This document shows, piece by piece, positions 37,478 through 48,496 of a DNA stretch of 64,000 nt. Numbering within the stretch: position 1 is the stretch's first letter; each line of letters begins with the position of its first letter. The notes beneath the pieces were generated by a model. It ran no database searches. It was not told the DNA's origin and saw only the letters and a list, made by a program, of their open reading frames with translations. This stretch comes from Alternaria dauci (Eukaryota; Ascomycota; Dothideomycetes; Pleosporales; Pleosporaceae): contig NC_091280.1 in NCBI RefSeq assembly GCF_042100115.1, positions 1,736,001 through 1,800,000 of the forward strand. The letters run 5' to 3'. A program made the position numbers and the translations under genes.

Positions 37478-38311
37478 CTATCGTCGACTGAACACTGCGC
37501 ATTTCACCCGCCGCTGCCAATGAGTGCTGGTGCATTTTGAAAAAAGTCGTCGTAATGGATGCGTGGTCAAGGGTAGGCGAGATGGATTACTCACGAACGA
37601 TGATGCGATGCGATGCGTGGTTAGTGCGGATCTATGATCCGAGGTGATCGCGTGGGTCAAGGATGGGGCCGGGGCGTGAACGAGATGTAGGTCAGCGACG
37701 AAGTGGTGTTGTGGTGTGGTGTGGTGTTTATGTGTGTGTGGTTCGAGTAGCAAGCTGGTGTATGGCTGTGTTAGTGCTTGTGAGGGTATGCCTGTGGGAA
37801 GCGTGGTGACGGTTATAGCGGTGAGATCGAGATGCTCTTTGGGTTGATTTAAGTGGCAGCCATCGTCTTTATTTTCTCTGAGCAAACAAAGTAACACTCG
37901 TCGTTCTACCGCACTTTGATGTACCAGTGAATGAAGCTGGGTGCCATGCTCGAGTGGCTCTAGCACATCTCGTCGAACACTGACTATCTGGTCTTGAATC
38001 AACGAAATATGGTTTTTGGTAAGACCGCTAGTATCACATACTATGATCGCCGACCGTTGAGTATTTCGCGTCCAGTATTGAGTCAGAACCACGACGACAA
38101 TAAGAATTTGCGCGGAGAGTCTGTTCGCGATTACTTCTTCCCGCTCCTGTGTCTGAGCCCCACGGAGACGTGATGAGGACGAAGACCTCGCAAAGTGAAT
38201 CGGTATTCTGCGAGTGACAAGTGATTTGCCAGACAAGGTACGATTATCGTAGAATACCATAGAGTCAGAGTCTTCCATCTGAGGGATATGCGGTACGAGA
38301 TATGTGCACAT
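37478..38311 (-). CDS. Unrecognised open frame, possible gene
   Basis: An ATG at 38311 opens 277 codons without a stop. The first 150 residues look protein-like, with a hydrophobic segment (SAQILIVVVVLTQYW, about residue 56) and a charged helical stretch after it. The second half is rich in His, Thr and Pro and looks like untranslated DNA. Splice-like signals occur (GTGAGT near 37593), so the true gene, if any, may be shorter and spliced. No family recognised. It could also be chance. Confidence 0.3.
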   Translation of the reverse strand: MCTYLVPHIPQMEDSDSMVFYDNRTLSGKSLVTRRIPIHFARSSSSSRLRGAQTQEREEVIANRLSAQILIVVVVLTQYWTRNTQRSAIIVCDTSGLTKNHISLIQDQIVSVRRDVLEPLEHGTQLHSLVHQSAVERRVLLCLLRENKDDGCHLNQPKEHLDLTAITVTTLPTGIPSQALTQPYTSLLLEPHTHKHHTTPQHHFVADLHLVHAPAPSLTHAITSDHRSALTTHRIASSFVSNPSRLPLTTHPLRRLFSKCTSTHWQRRVKCAVFSRR

Positions 38312-38600
38312 GAACACATGATATCAACAACGTTTGACCTGTGTGCGAGGAATTGAGCTCTTTCGCAGGCGATGTGGCCCTGGTTATGTTGACTGTATTG
38401 TTCACCCCTCGAGATTAGGTATCCAAGGTGGAAGAAGCTCGTATTTCAGAGACTTTGACTGAGTGAATGGGAGCCTAGAGATATCTGTCCCGTTTTGTGT
38501 TAGTCCGCAATCAGAAGATTGTACTATGTATCTTCAAGCCATCGAGTGAGTGCAATAGTGGTCATTAACTGGAGCTAGTGTGAAACTATATGGTTCACTG

Positions 38601-39404
38601 TTACAACTTGTGCTCCGTACGTGCCCAGACTTCCATTCTCGGGAACCACTCGTAACCAGGTATGTACGCCGTCTTTCCCTCAAAAACGGGAACGAATAGA
38701 CTGAAGTTCTCTCCAAACCTCCGCTCTCCATCCAATACTCGTATGTATGACTCGAGCATCCTCAAATAAGCACCTGTCTCCGGGTTGGCGTGGCGCGTCG
38801 GGGCGTCCCAATCGTATTTGACGAAATTGACATCGCCGTGGGCTTCGCCAGTGTAGTTGTTGTTTAGGAACAAAGCAGCGGGACCTCTACCGCCTGGTGC
38901 CTCGCTTGAGAGATCTGCAATGAGTTGCTTGACTGGAACTGTCGGGTAGCTGGCGAATACAAGTGAAGATTCGTTGATTGCCAGGAACCCTTCGGGATCG
39001 GAAACAATCTCAATTGGAACTGGCAACTTAGCTAGAGCCAGCCGGTCGAGGTTGTTGTAAGTAGGGTCTTGCGCGATTATTCTGATGGGTCTTTTAAGCG
39101 GGGTACCGTTCGCTTTATAAATCCGTTCCAGATCCTGAGCAATGGAAGAGGCAACGATATGTTGTACTGTCGAGCCAGTCTTCGTTGGATCTTTGAGTTG
39201 CAAAGTCCCCAGTCCGATGCAGACAATATTGGTAATCCGCGCTGTCTGCTTCAGTTTTCTCAGGCTGTTGAACAAGATATAGCATGGGAGAGTCGTTTGC
39301 CAGAGCTTTTCGGGGCTTTGCATGTAAAACTTCAGAACGACACGGTTGCACAGATCGGTAGAATCTTCAACCTTTTTGCCGATCTCAATGTCGATTGGGA
39401 GCAT
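38601..39404 (-). CDS. SRR1-like domain protein
   Basis: A single frame of 267 residues from ATG 39404. It carries the SRR1-like domain: ITNIVCIGLGTL (about residue 58), then SIAQDLERIY, IRIIAQDPTYNNLDRLAL, IVSDPEGFLAINESSLVFASYP and ALFLNNNYTGE. SRR1 in plants acts in clock and light signalling; fungal relatives are uncharacterised, with a probable nuclear/cytosolic role. The frame continues upstream of the ATG for 26 codons to an acceptor-like sequence (AAACAG at about 39479, with CTAAT before it), so a 5' exon may exist. A 61-codon frame at 39744-39562 on the same strand could be that exon, but the phases I tried do not join, so I give the conservative model. Confidence 0.75.
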   Translation of the reverse strand: MLPIDIEIGKKVEDSTDLCNRVVLKFYMQSPEKLWQTTLPCYILFNSLRKLKQTARITNIVCIGLGTLQLKDPTKTGSTVQHIVASSIAQDLERIYKANGTPLKRPIRIIAQDPTYNNLDRLALAKLPVPIEIVSDPEGFLAINESSLVFASYPTVPVKQLIADLSSEAPGGRGPAALFLNNNYTGEAHGDVNFVKYDWDAPTRHANPETGAYLRMLESYIRVLDGERRFGENFSLFVPVFEGKTAYIPGYEWFPRMEVWARTEHKL

Positions 39405-41321
39405 GTCGCGGTGCTTGGAGTGGTGATCTTGCGATGCAGTGGCAAGACTATGAAGTCCGTTGTATGCTAGGATGAAATCTTGACTGTTTGTGCATTAGTA
39501 TCAAAGCACCAGAGATAAACGTACTTTAAAGGTATGAGTAGTGATCTGCGTTACAGCTCTACTAAAACAACAGGAGTACGTTGGCGAGTGGGTCGTCCAT
39601 TTGGGATGGAAGCGTTTCGTTTGCTGATCCTTGGAATTGTAGTGCGTCAACGGGACATGTATCAATCCACGCGCTAGCTGCTGGCATAGCTGAGAAGTTC
39701 ATTCCCAAAAATGCTGGTTGCACGCTGTAAGGACAGATGTCTGCCATTATGGTGGAGCTTCGTGAAGCGGATGAGTGTTTTATCGAAGGAGAGGTACGGA
39801 GCGATGGAAAGACGCAGTCGAAGAGCTCAACAGAAGGATGTGCTAACAATGCTGATCATACGAGGTGATGTTGTGCTGACCGAACGATGTTGACGATTGG
39901 GAAATGCAGGTCGTGGAGTGTAAGAGCTGGCTGAAGATGGAAGTATACACGGTGTGAGCTTGTGAGCAGGTGCTCCCTCCTAGCACGTCGCTGCCGCTTG
40001 ACCCTACATCTTTAGATAGTCGGGGAGGTACAGCCACCAGCGAAAGGCGCGCTCGAGGTAGTATGAGGGGTGCAACTGCTGCTGACGCGTTACCGTCGTA
40101 CGAGTACGCAGGAGCTCGATTCCCTAGGCTGCATTTTTTACTTTGGACGAATGCTATGCATGTGAACATCAAGAGATGTATCGCGAATTGTACGAGTCGT
40201 CTGGCTAACAGAAAGTAGTTATATGTTGCTCCACCAGGTCGCTGCGGATGCTACTATCATGTTGCCCGTCTCCCGATGTTCAGTAGAAAGATGCAGCAAT
40301 CTGGTATTGGATGACTGTAGTATGAACGGTCTCTTGTGTGTGGTCACTTGACTGACTGCGTGTGCATCTTTCTCCATTCGCGCTCCCTTTGTCGTCGGAG
40401 TCAGCGATTCACATTCTGTTTTTACCTAGGTAGAATTGTTGAATGTATCTGGAGATGCCCCGTTGTGCAGAGATGATTCTGAACTCGTATCGGGGTGGTC
40501 GTTGCTAATCTCGGCTACAGGTACTTTGTCGGTAAGTGTCCAAATCGTTTTGTTGAGAGTCCCATACGCTAACATGGCTAGTGTTTGCGTGCCTGGGGCA
40601 ATAGTCATATACCGAGACTGGACGAGTATTGCCCGAGGCATATGGAGATGGCATTGTAGTACGGCGAATGGACGCCACGTCGGCCACGGACGAGCAAAGG
40701 TCTGAAGCAATGTTGGGGTATGAGGGCATTAGTTGTAACGAGGCGTGAGACGTATGCGATACCTGCGTACACGTTTCGGAAGCCATGTACCTCTTTGAGT
40801 TTGTCGCATCAGAGTGGCATCGATAGTGTCGTTTGCCATGTTTCAGTGAGGACCAATTAGGCATGTGCAGCTGGTAAGCAGAGATACGGTGTAGGCGCAA
40901 GATGGTATATCGGGCTCGAACATCAGCCCTGCAGGGAGCCGAAGCGGACTAGGGCGGGCAAAACGAAAAACGTGCAGTCAAGCGGCGCTTTGACCCGTGG
41001 GCGAAATAATAATTTAGTCGGGCGCGCGAATATACAAGGCGGCCCCTCGACGCTCCCCTTCCCTCTGTGTCCTCGTACCCTTTTTTCAGTTTTCTTGTAT
41101 TGTATAGACTCTCCACTCTTCCGTTGGGGCGTCTCTACATTCACACGTTTGATACCCGGGTTTCTCTGCCCTCTCGCGCTGTTGGGCACCACTTACGCTT
41201 CAGCCGCAGCGAACAAGGCGACACCTATCGATAAGGAGCCCCTCCAGAAAAGAAATCCCTCGCCGCGGATTTCCCACGCACAGCAGAAGCAGCACACAGA
41301 CACGGCAGGCTTCTCCCGCAG
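39405..41321. other. Divergent intergenic region between the SRR1 gene and EF-3
   Basis: May include an upstream exon of the SRR1 gene (39562-39744) and, on the plus strand, an intron-like sequence at 40532-40581 (GTAAGT, CTAAC, CTAG) not attached to any gene I can define. From about 41040 the plus strand is the EF-3 promoter and leader. Confidence 0.5.
41043..41098 (+). promoter_or_regulatory. Pyrimidine-rich tract upstream of EF-3
   Basis: A long C/T-rich run about 225-280 bases before the EF-3 ATG. Such tracts are common next to transcription starts of strongly expressed filamentous fungal genes. Assignment is by position and composition only. Confidence 0.45.
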
Positions 41322-44300
41322 ATGCCGCACTCTGAGTCGCCGCCCATGGCTCCCGCTATCGTCGTCGACAAGGCCGGCGCCGCCCCTGCGCCCTCGCAGG
41401 AGGACGTCAACGCCTTTATCAGCAGCATTGTCACGGCCAAGACGTCGCACTCGTCCGTCGACGCCGCCTACGCCCTCACCACGGTCCTGCAGAACTCGGT
41501 CGGCTTCCGCGGCCTGACCGGCTATGGCATACTCGACGACATCAAGAAGTCGGCCGCCAACAAGAAGGACGCGGTGCGGAGAGAGGGTGCCATGAACGCC
41601 CTTGGTGCTTTCTTCGAGCGTCTCCCACGCACACAACGCCTGACCGAGGTCATCTTCCTCGTCCAGGACCAGGCTCTGGTGCCGCTCGCCCTCGACTTGC
41701 TGGCCGACAAGACCGGCTCCGTCAGGGAGTCGGCCAAGTACGCCCTCGACTCGCTTTTCGACAACCTCGGGGCCGAGGCCAAGATCTTCGGCCTCTTGCC
41801 TGTGCTGACACAGTACCTGGGCAAGAAGTCCGGAAAGTGGCAGGGCGCTGCCTTCGCCTACGAGCTCATCGGCCGCATGGCCGACAAGGCCAAGATGGGC
41901 ATGGAGAGCCTCGAGGTCGAGAAGGAGAAGGATGTTCTCCGCGACGCCATGGGCAAGAAGCTCGAGGGTCTCATCCCCATTGTCGAGGCCGGCATGCACG
42001 ACCTCAAGTCTGAGGTAAGATATACCACACGCACCAGTCGTACAAGAACGGCTTGCTAACTCTGAACAGGTCGCAAAACAGTCCATCAAGACGATGAACA
42101 GCCTCACCACCCTCCTCCAGAACGACGATATTGCGCCCCGGATACCCCTCCTTGTCAAGGCAATCGAGGACCCCTCCACACAGAGTCTGCAAAAGGCTAT
42201 CCACGCTCTCTCGCAGACCACCTTCGTCGCTATCGTCACATCTCCGGTTCTTGCTATGGTCACACCTCTGCTTGAGCGCTCCTTGAACACCCCCACTACA
42301 ACACAGGAGGTTACTCGCCAGACGGTCGTCGTAGTCGAGAACTTGACCAAGCTCGTCCACGACCCTATCGAGGCCCGCACCTTTTTGCCCAAGCTCCGCC
42401 CAGGTGTCAAGGCCGTCAAGGAGCGCGCTTCCCTACCCGAAGTCCGAGAGATCGGTCAGCGCGCGCTAGACGTTATCGAGAAAGCCATGGCCGACCCGGA
42501 CCACAACATCGACAGCGGCGCCATCGCCAGGGTACAGCCATCAGATGTTCAGACCGTCATAGAGAAGCAGCTCAGCGCTGCCGGCAAGCCGCTCGACTTC
42601 CCCGGAGACGCCGAGGTCTTGGCTGTCACAAAGCGCTACATCTCTGAAATGATTGCGGAAGTCGTCAACCAGCGGCAGCTTGAGCGCATCCCAAAGCTCG
42701 TTGCACCCTACTTGGAGCCTCTAGTCAACGCTGGAGACGCCGAAAAGGTCGCAGAGGCTGTGCACAAGTTCTACGTGGATGAGGACCACCGCAAGTTCGG
42801 CCAGCCCGTCAAGGAAGACGATGGCGAGGTCGAGATTGTCAACGCCGTATTCTCGCTCGGTTACGGTGGTATGTTGCTCCTCTCGCATACCAACCTTCGC
42901 CTGCTCAAGGGCCACCGTTATGGTCTCTGTGGCCGCAACGGTGCTGGAAAGTCTACGCTCATGCGCAGTATTGCGAGCGGCAAGCTCGAAGGTTTCCCTC
43001 CTCAAGACGAAGTCAAGACCTGCTTCGTCGAACACAACCAAGGAGAGGACGCCGATCTCTCCATTCTCGAGTACATTGTTCGCGACCCGCGCTTCGCCGA
43101 CGAGAGCAGGGAACGTATCGAAGAAGTTCTTGAGGAGGTCGGCTTCACAGCTGGCCCCGAGGGCAGGCAGTCCCACAAGGTCGGTTCCCTGTCTGGTGGA
43201 TGGAAGATGAAGCTCGCTCTGGCGCGTGCCATGCTTATGCGCGCCGATGTACTTCTTCTCGACGAACCCACTAACCACTTGGATGTTGCCAACGTTGCCT
43301 GGCTCGGAAAGTACCTCAAGTCCCACACCGAGATTACCAGCTTGATCGTCTCTCACGACTCCGGTTTCCTTGACGAGGTCTGCACAGACATCTACCACTA
43401 TGAGCAGAAGAAGCTGGTCTGCTACAAGGGCAACCTTGCTGATTTCGTTCGACAAAAGCCTGAAGCCAAGAGCTACTACACTCTCTCGGCTACCCAGGTG
43501 CAGTTCAAGTTCCCACCTCCTGGTATTCTCACTGGTGTCAAGTCCAACACTCGCTCTATCCTGCGCATGACCAACTGCTCCTACACCTACCCAGGCGCTT
43601 CCAAGCCCTCGCTTGTCGATGCTTCTTGCAACTTGTCTCTATCTTCTCGAGTCGCCATCATTGGCGCCAATGGTGCTGGCAAATCTACCCTTATCAAGAT
43701 GCTTACTGGCGAGACCATTCCTCAAGAGGGTACTGTCGAGAAGCACCCCAACTTGCGTATCGGTTACATCAAGCAGCACGCTCTTGAGCACGTTGAGATG
43801 CACATGGAGAAGACGCCCAACCAGTATCTCCAATGGCGATACGCCAACGGTGACGATCGTGAGGTACTCATGAAGCAGACCCGTGTGCTCACTGAGGAAG
43901 ACAAGAAGCAGATGGAGACTCCCATCGATCTAGGCGACGGCAAGGGCCCCCGCAAGATCGAGGCGCTCATTGGTCGTTCCAAGTACAAGAAGACCTTCCA
44001 GTACGAAGTCAAGTGGCTGCACATGCTGCCCAAGTTCAACTCGCACATCTCGCGTGAGACGCTCATCGAGAAGGGCTTCAGCAAGCTTGTGCAGGAGTTT
44101 GACGATCACGAGTCTTCCCGTGAGGGTCTCGGTTACCGTGTCCTCGAGCCCAAGGTCATCTCCAAGCACTTTGAAGATCTCGGCATGGACCCCGAGATTG
44201 CCAACCACAACGAGATCTCCGGTCTTTCTGGAGGACAAAAGGTCAAGGTCGTGCTTGCTGGTGCCATGTGGAACAACCCCCATCTCCTCGTTCTCGACGA

Positions 44301-44803
44301 GCCCACCAACTTCTTGGACCGCGACTCGCTCGGTGGTCTCGCTGTTGCCATCCGTGATTACAAGGGTGGTGTCATCATGATCTCGCATAACGAAGAATTC
44401 GTTGGTGCTCTCTGCCCCGAGCAGTGGCATGTTGCCGACGGTCGCGTGACGCACAAGGGTCACCTTGCCGTCAACATGGACCGCTTCGAAGACTCGCGCC
44501 CTGGATCCAGCAACGTTAGCAGCAACGTCAGCTCCGCTGCGCCGTCAACGACCGGTACCCCAGTCATGAGTGACGCCGAGGGTAACAAGGATGACATGAA
44601 GTTCAGGTCAAGGAAGAAGAAGAAGATGACCAAGAAGGAACTCAAGGACAGGGAGGTCAGGCGTAGATTGAGGTACATTGACTGGTTGAACAGTCCCAAG
44701 GTATGTTTTCTCTGGCGCATTGTGTTCAGCATCAGGAATGGTTTGCTAACGATATAACTAGGGTACACCTCAACCACCCAACACTGATGACGAGGCTGAG
44801 TGA
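41322..44803 (+). CDS. tef3: Translation elongation factor 3 (EF-3), ABC-F ATPase
   Basis: Fungal-specific ribosome-bound ATPase that clears the E-site tRNA during elongation. Exons 41322-42014, 42070-44700, 44762-44803; introns of 55 and 61 nt; 1121 residues. It has N-terminal HEAT repeats (about residues 30-340), then two ABC cassettes. First Walker A GRNGAGKST is near residue 519, with signature LSGGW and Walker B LLLDEPTNHLD. Second Walker A GANGAGKST is near 763, with LSGGQ and LVLDEPTNFLD. A long insert in the second cassette corresponds to the EF-3 chromodomain. The C-terminus is Lys/Arg-rich (SRKKKKMTKKELK), the ribosome-binding tail. A second in-frame ATG at 41346 could be the real start. 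The 14-codon last exon encodes an acidic end (NTDDEAE). Confidence 0.97.
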
Positions 44804-45542
44804 GTGTCTTTACGGCTGTTTCGGATTACGATCGCGTTATGATATCTTAGACCATGCAGATTTGCATTGCTCGGCGTTTTATAGAGGCTTGGATGACTGA
44901 TTGCGTTGGCATCAAGCGATAGATTATGACTTCTTCGCCTAGCTGCATCCTTATGATGAATCAAAAGCATTTCTTCTTCTCCAAGCTATAGTGTTTCTTC
45001 TACTTCTGCCCGTGAATTTTATAAATACCTCGGTGTCTAATATGGCGTACCCCCTTCAACTTGTATTTGATCGTGGAGGCGCGAACTGCACAGGCGTTTG
45101 CACCCTTGCCACCGTTCCACCATCCGACTCGAACTGTTTTCTGGTCTTTCATTGCTTAGCACCTTATTTCGTATAGTTTGCTAGAGCATGGATTGATCGG
45201 GAACCTTTGTCGTTTTCTCCAGGCGGCCGTCAGAGTGCCCGATTGCGGAGTACAGATAGTGTGCGCATTGCTCCTTCCACCTTCGCTATTTCACTACCCC
45301 TCCGATCGGAGTCTCACCTCTGCTGCTTGGACCCTGAACATCCCAGGTGAGTACCATCCATCAGCTTCTGCCTAGCGGGGTAGCAAACGAACGCTCCTGC
45401 TTATAGTAGTCATAAATCCACGGGTTTTCTTCCTTTCTTCTTCTTCCTCCTCACCTTCCTCCTCTACCTTTCCACACTGTCAATCACTTCGAACTTATAT
45501 CACACACTGAACAAAAAGACCAACAACTGCAACGTCGCTTCC
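44804..45542. other. Intergenic; pyrimidine-rich promoter of the cysteine-rich secreted gene
   Basis: 3' UTR of EF-3, then the promoter of the next gene. A CT-rich tract at about 45423-45478 followed by an A-rich leader (ACACTGAACAAAAAGACC) directly precedes ATG 45543, the style of a strongly expressed gene. Confidence 0.6.
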
Positions 45543-46371
45543 ATGAAGCTCCTCATTTTTGTCCTCCTCGGCCTGGTGGCCCTCATCGCTGCCTCGCCCG
45601 TGCAGGCCACCACTCTCGAAGTTCCCAAGTACAAGAACGACGGCGTCCACATGTAAGCTGCCTTGCATTCTCCGGGTTTCTCACGAGGCGGTTCACTAAC
45701 TGTAAACAGCTACAAGTGCGATGGTGGGATCAATGTCCTGTCTTGTGTCACTTCAGGTACCTGCTCTTTCGTCGAGCACTGCTCGACTGCGTGCTTCGTG
45801 GACCGTCAAGGCGCTGGCTGTACCCGTCCCGCAACTGTTGCTGTCGAGGCTTCCGAGAAGCGCGACACCGACATCGAGGCCGAGGCCGAGAAGACATACG
45901 AGTGCTCGAATGGTGAGTTTGACTGTCCAAACGGCAGGTGAGACGTAAGCTGACCTCGCATACCCATATTCAGATCACACCGGTGTCTTGGTCTGCCAGT
46001 ATGGCTTCTGCCAGACCGACCACTACTGCAAGAAGGGCACCAAGTGCCGCGACAATTGTTCTTGCTGTAGGAAAGTGGAGGTTCTAGAGCGAGGAGTCGA
46101 CAACTTGGACGCCGTCAAGGTCAGTTTTCAGTCTGCGGACATCTCTACTTCACTTCTTTCTATCACTTCTACCCCCCTCGCCCCAGCCACCACGTACGGC
46201 TCTTGTAAGCAAACCCAAGCGGGAGTTCAGTCTTGTCGAGAGAACAACTCCATGATTGTGGTTTGCGACATTGCCGATTACATGTGGAGGTCGATTGGCA
46301 AGTGTCCTGGTGGCGATGGGTGCTGCGAGGCTCGACGCGACAATGCGAATGCCGTTCAGTGCAGATGCTAG
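45543..46371 (+). CDS. Secreted cysteine-rich multi-module protein (short form)
   Basis: Exons 45543-45652, 45710-45912 and 45974-46371; introns of 57 and 61 nt; 236 residues as read. Residues 1-21 form a clear signal peptide (MKLLIFVLLGLVALIAAS). Module 1 (about 38-76) and module 2 (about 100-137) are cysteine-rich, with patterns such as VLVCQYGFC..D.YC. They resemble small fungal chitin-binding or effector-like domains (CBM19-like spacing), but I cannot name the family firmly. Each begins at an exon boundary. A dibasic KR (residues 87-88) lies between them. A third module (about 180-232) follows a Ser/Thr linker encoded by 46120-46186, which looks like intron sequence, and ends at TAG 46369-46371. 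The downstream exons 46552-47641 encode further modules and probably belong to the same locus. Alternative end: splice at 46119. Confidence 0.72.
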
Positions 46372-46551
46372 ACCGACACAAGCTTGCTTGAAGTGGGCTC
46401 TTACCACATTTTCATTGGGCTTAACGAGATCTGGGAATAGTCAATACATAACCTGACTACTCTCGCATTGCTCTTGCCTCACTTCTCCTCTCTAATTTCT
46501 TCGCTGCACGATCGTCCTTGAAAATAGTACACTGCTAACAGAACTTTACAG

Positions 46552-47641
46552 ACTCCACAGCCGGAATCCGACGACGACGTCCACGCTCTGCCAGTCGCCT
46601 GGTCCGATACGCTGGCCTCGCGTGCCAACAACGCACCCCGAGACGGCGGCTGTGCACCTGGCACCTATTCCTGCGCGCAGAAGACGGCTACACAGCTTCA
46701 TTCCTGGATCGTGGTCTGTGGCTACAACGGAGTCTACCAGTACTCGTCCGATTGTGGGGAAACAGATTGCATCACGGATAACGTTGTCGCGCATTGCTGG
46801 AACCCGGGCGAGGAGTGGAAATCTTACAGCTCCGTGGCCGCGGGTCCCGAATACCCACCCCAGAAAGGTAAGAGGATTCCTGGTGCGATTTGCAGATGAG
46901 ACACATACTGACTTCGTATGTCTATGCTTAGGTCCATACGTACCTGGCACATACAACTGCGCGTTGAACCCTTCCACCAATACCGCCTGGGTCACTGTCT
47001 GCGACTGGAACCAAAAGTTGCGATACTCGTCTGACTGCGGTGAACAGAAGTGCATGGCAGGGGACAGCGGTGTTGCTCATTGCTGGAACCAAGGTGATGA
47101 GTGGAACGCGAATTCTGCCTCGGTCTCTCGCCGCGATGAACCAGAAGAGGTCTCATCGGACCTGGCTCTGCCCGACAAGGACTTGGCTCCGGCTGAAACG
47201 TGCTCACCTGGATCCTTCGGATGCACATGGCGGGAAGCCACGCACACCAGCTGGGTCATCACTTGTGACCAGTCTGGAAACTGGAAATGGTCGTCCGACT
47301 GCGGCCGTGGTATGGAATGCGACTACGCGAATGGTGTCGCGCATTGTGTTCCCCCCCAGTCCACTCTTGGAGCCCGCGACGAACTGCCCAAGGTTCCAGA
47401 AGAGTTGGCTCCGATGGCCATTTGCCGTCCCGGCGACTTTGCCTGCAGCTTCTACAACCAAACGATGACGGACTGGGTCATCGTTTGCGATCAGTCCGGA
47501 GATTATTGGCACCGGTCGTCCAACTGCGGTAAAGACATGAAGTGCATCTCGGGTGGTGGTGTTGCACACTGCGTGGCCCAACTTGCCCTCTTTGAAGCTT
47601 GGGAGGCAGTTCAGAGCCTCGATCTCTCAGCAAACGCTTGA
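46552..47641 (+). CDS. Tandem cysteine-rich modules, 3' exons without own start codon
   Basis: Exons 46552-46867 and 46932-47641 (64-nt intron) encode 341 residues with four modules of about 50 residues. Each has the pattern C.PG.(Y/F).C ... W(V/I)..C ... SS.CG...C ... VAHC. Module 2 of these lacks the first Cys (Tyr instead). Linkers are acidic and Ser/Pro-rich, with RR once. There is no ATG between 46372 and 46551, the frame has a stop at 46525, and a branch point (CTGCTAACAG) plus TTACAG stand right before 46552. So this is an internal exon, not a gene start. It begins in phase 0, which matches a possible donor AAG|GTCAGT at 46119/46120 in the preceding gene. Likely one secreted protein of about 494 residues in that splice form. 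Binding to chitin or another wall sugar is a guess from spacing. Confidence 0.72.
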
Positions 47642-48496
47642 GAGGATTCAAAGATTCAAGGATTCAAGGATGAGGGGACGAGAGTGGTCGATGTCGGCTA
47701 CCTTATCGGTATGCTATCGACTCTAAAAGCATGAAGGGGTTAGATGATGACTCCTAGAAGAGAGCTTTACGCCCGCTCAAAAACTCCTTCTCGCAGAATA
47801 TTTAGAAATGAATGAGATACTTACTGCTTTAGTTGTGCTGTCTTTGCATCGCATGATGATGTCCACAGAGCATGTGTGACTAACAAGTCCAGCCAACAAA
47901 ATGGTATTCAGTTAGCGCGACACACAGTTGACAGGAAGACTGGCGATGATGTCGCGAGGCACAGGATGCAAGCGATCGATCGAGTACGATGTTGGTAGTA
48001 ACCGGTGGCGCTAAGCATCTTATGCCGCAGATCTGAAGCTTAGCAGAGCTGCACAACAGCGACCTGGCTGCGAGCTACAGCAACCGCTGCACATCTTTGA
48101 GGTAAAGATAAGGAAAACATGCGCAGACGCATCCAACACCAAACATGACTGGGAAATCCCAGAGCAAAGCCGACGGAAGCCCATCACTAACACGGGCCCC
48201 TTGGAAAACAGGTGGGGCGTACCCAGAACCTAGTCTCAGATCGATATCGCGTCCCTGCATATACTCGTCATAGGTTGAAAAACAACCTTTGGATCTTCCC
48301 GTACGTGCTTCCAGCTGACCAAGAAGCATGCACAGTAGCGTAAAACACCTACTGCTGTTCTGGCTTGTGGGATGCTGAAGATCTAGACTTTTCCCCTTCC
48401 CCAGCTTCTTCCTCACTCTGTGCGACCTCTGTAGGCTTTCTTTTTTTGCCAATTGAACACTCGCAGTCTCGCATTTGCCGCCAGGCACCCATCACG
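47642..48496. other. Intergenic, no supported gene
   Basis: Begins with imperfect GATTCAAG repeats (47644-47672) just after a stop codon. The right end is the transporter leader, with a pyrimidine-rich stretch at 48386-48450. No gene seen. Confidence 0.65.
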
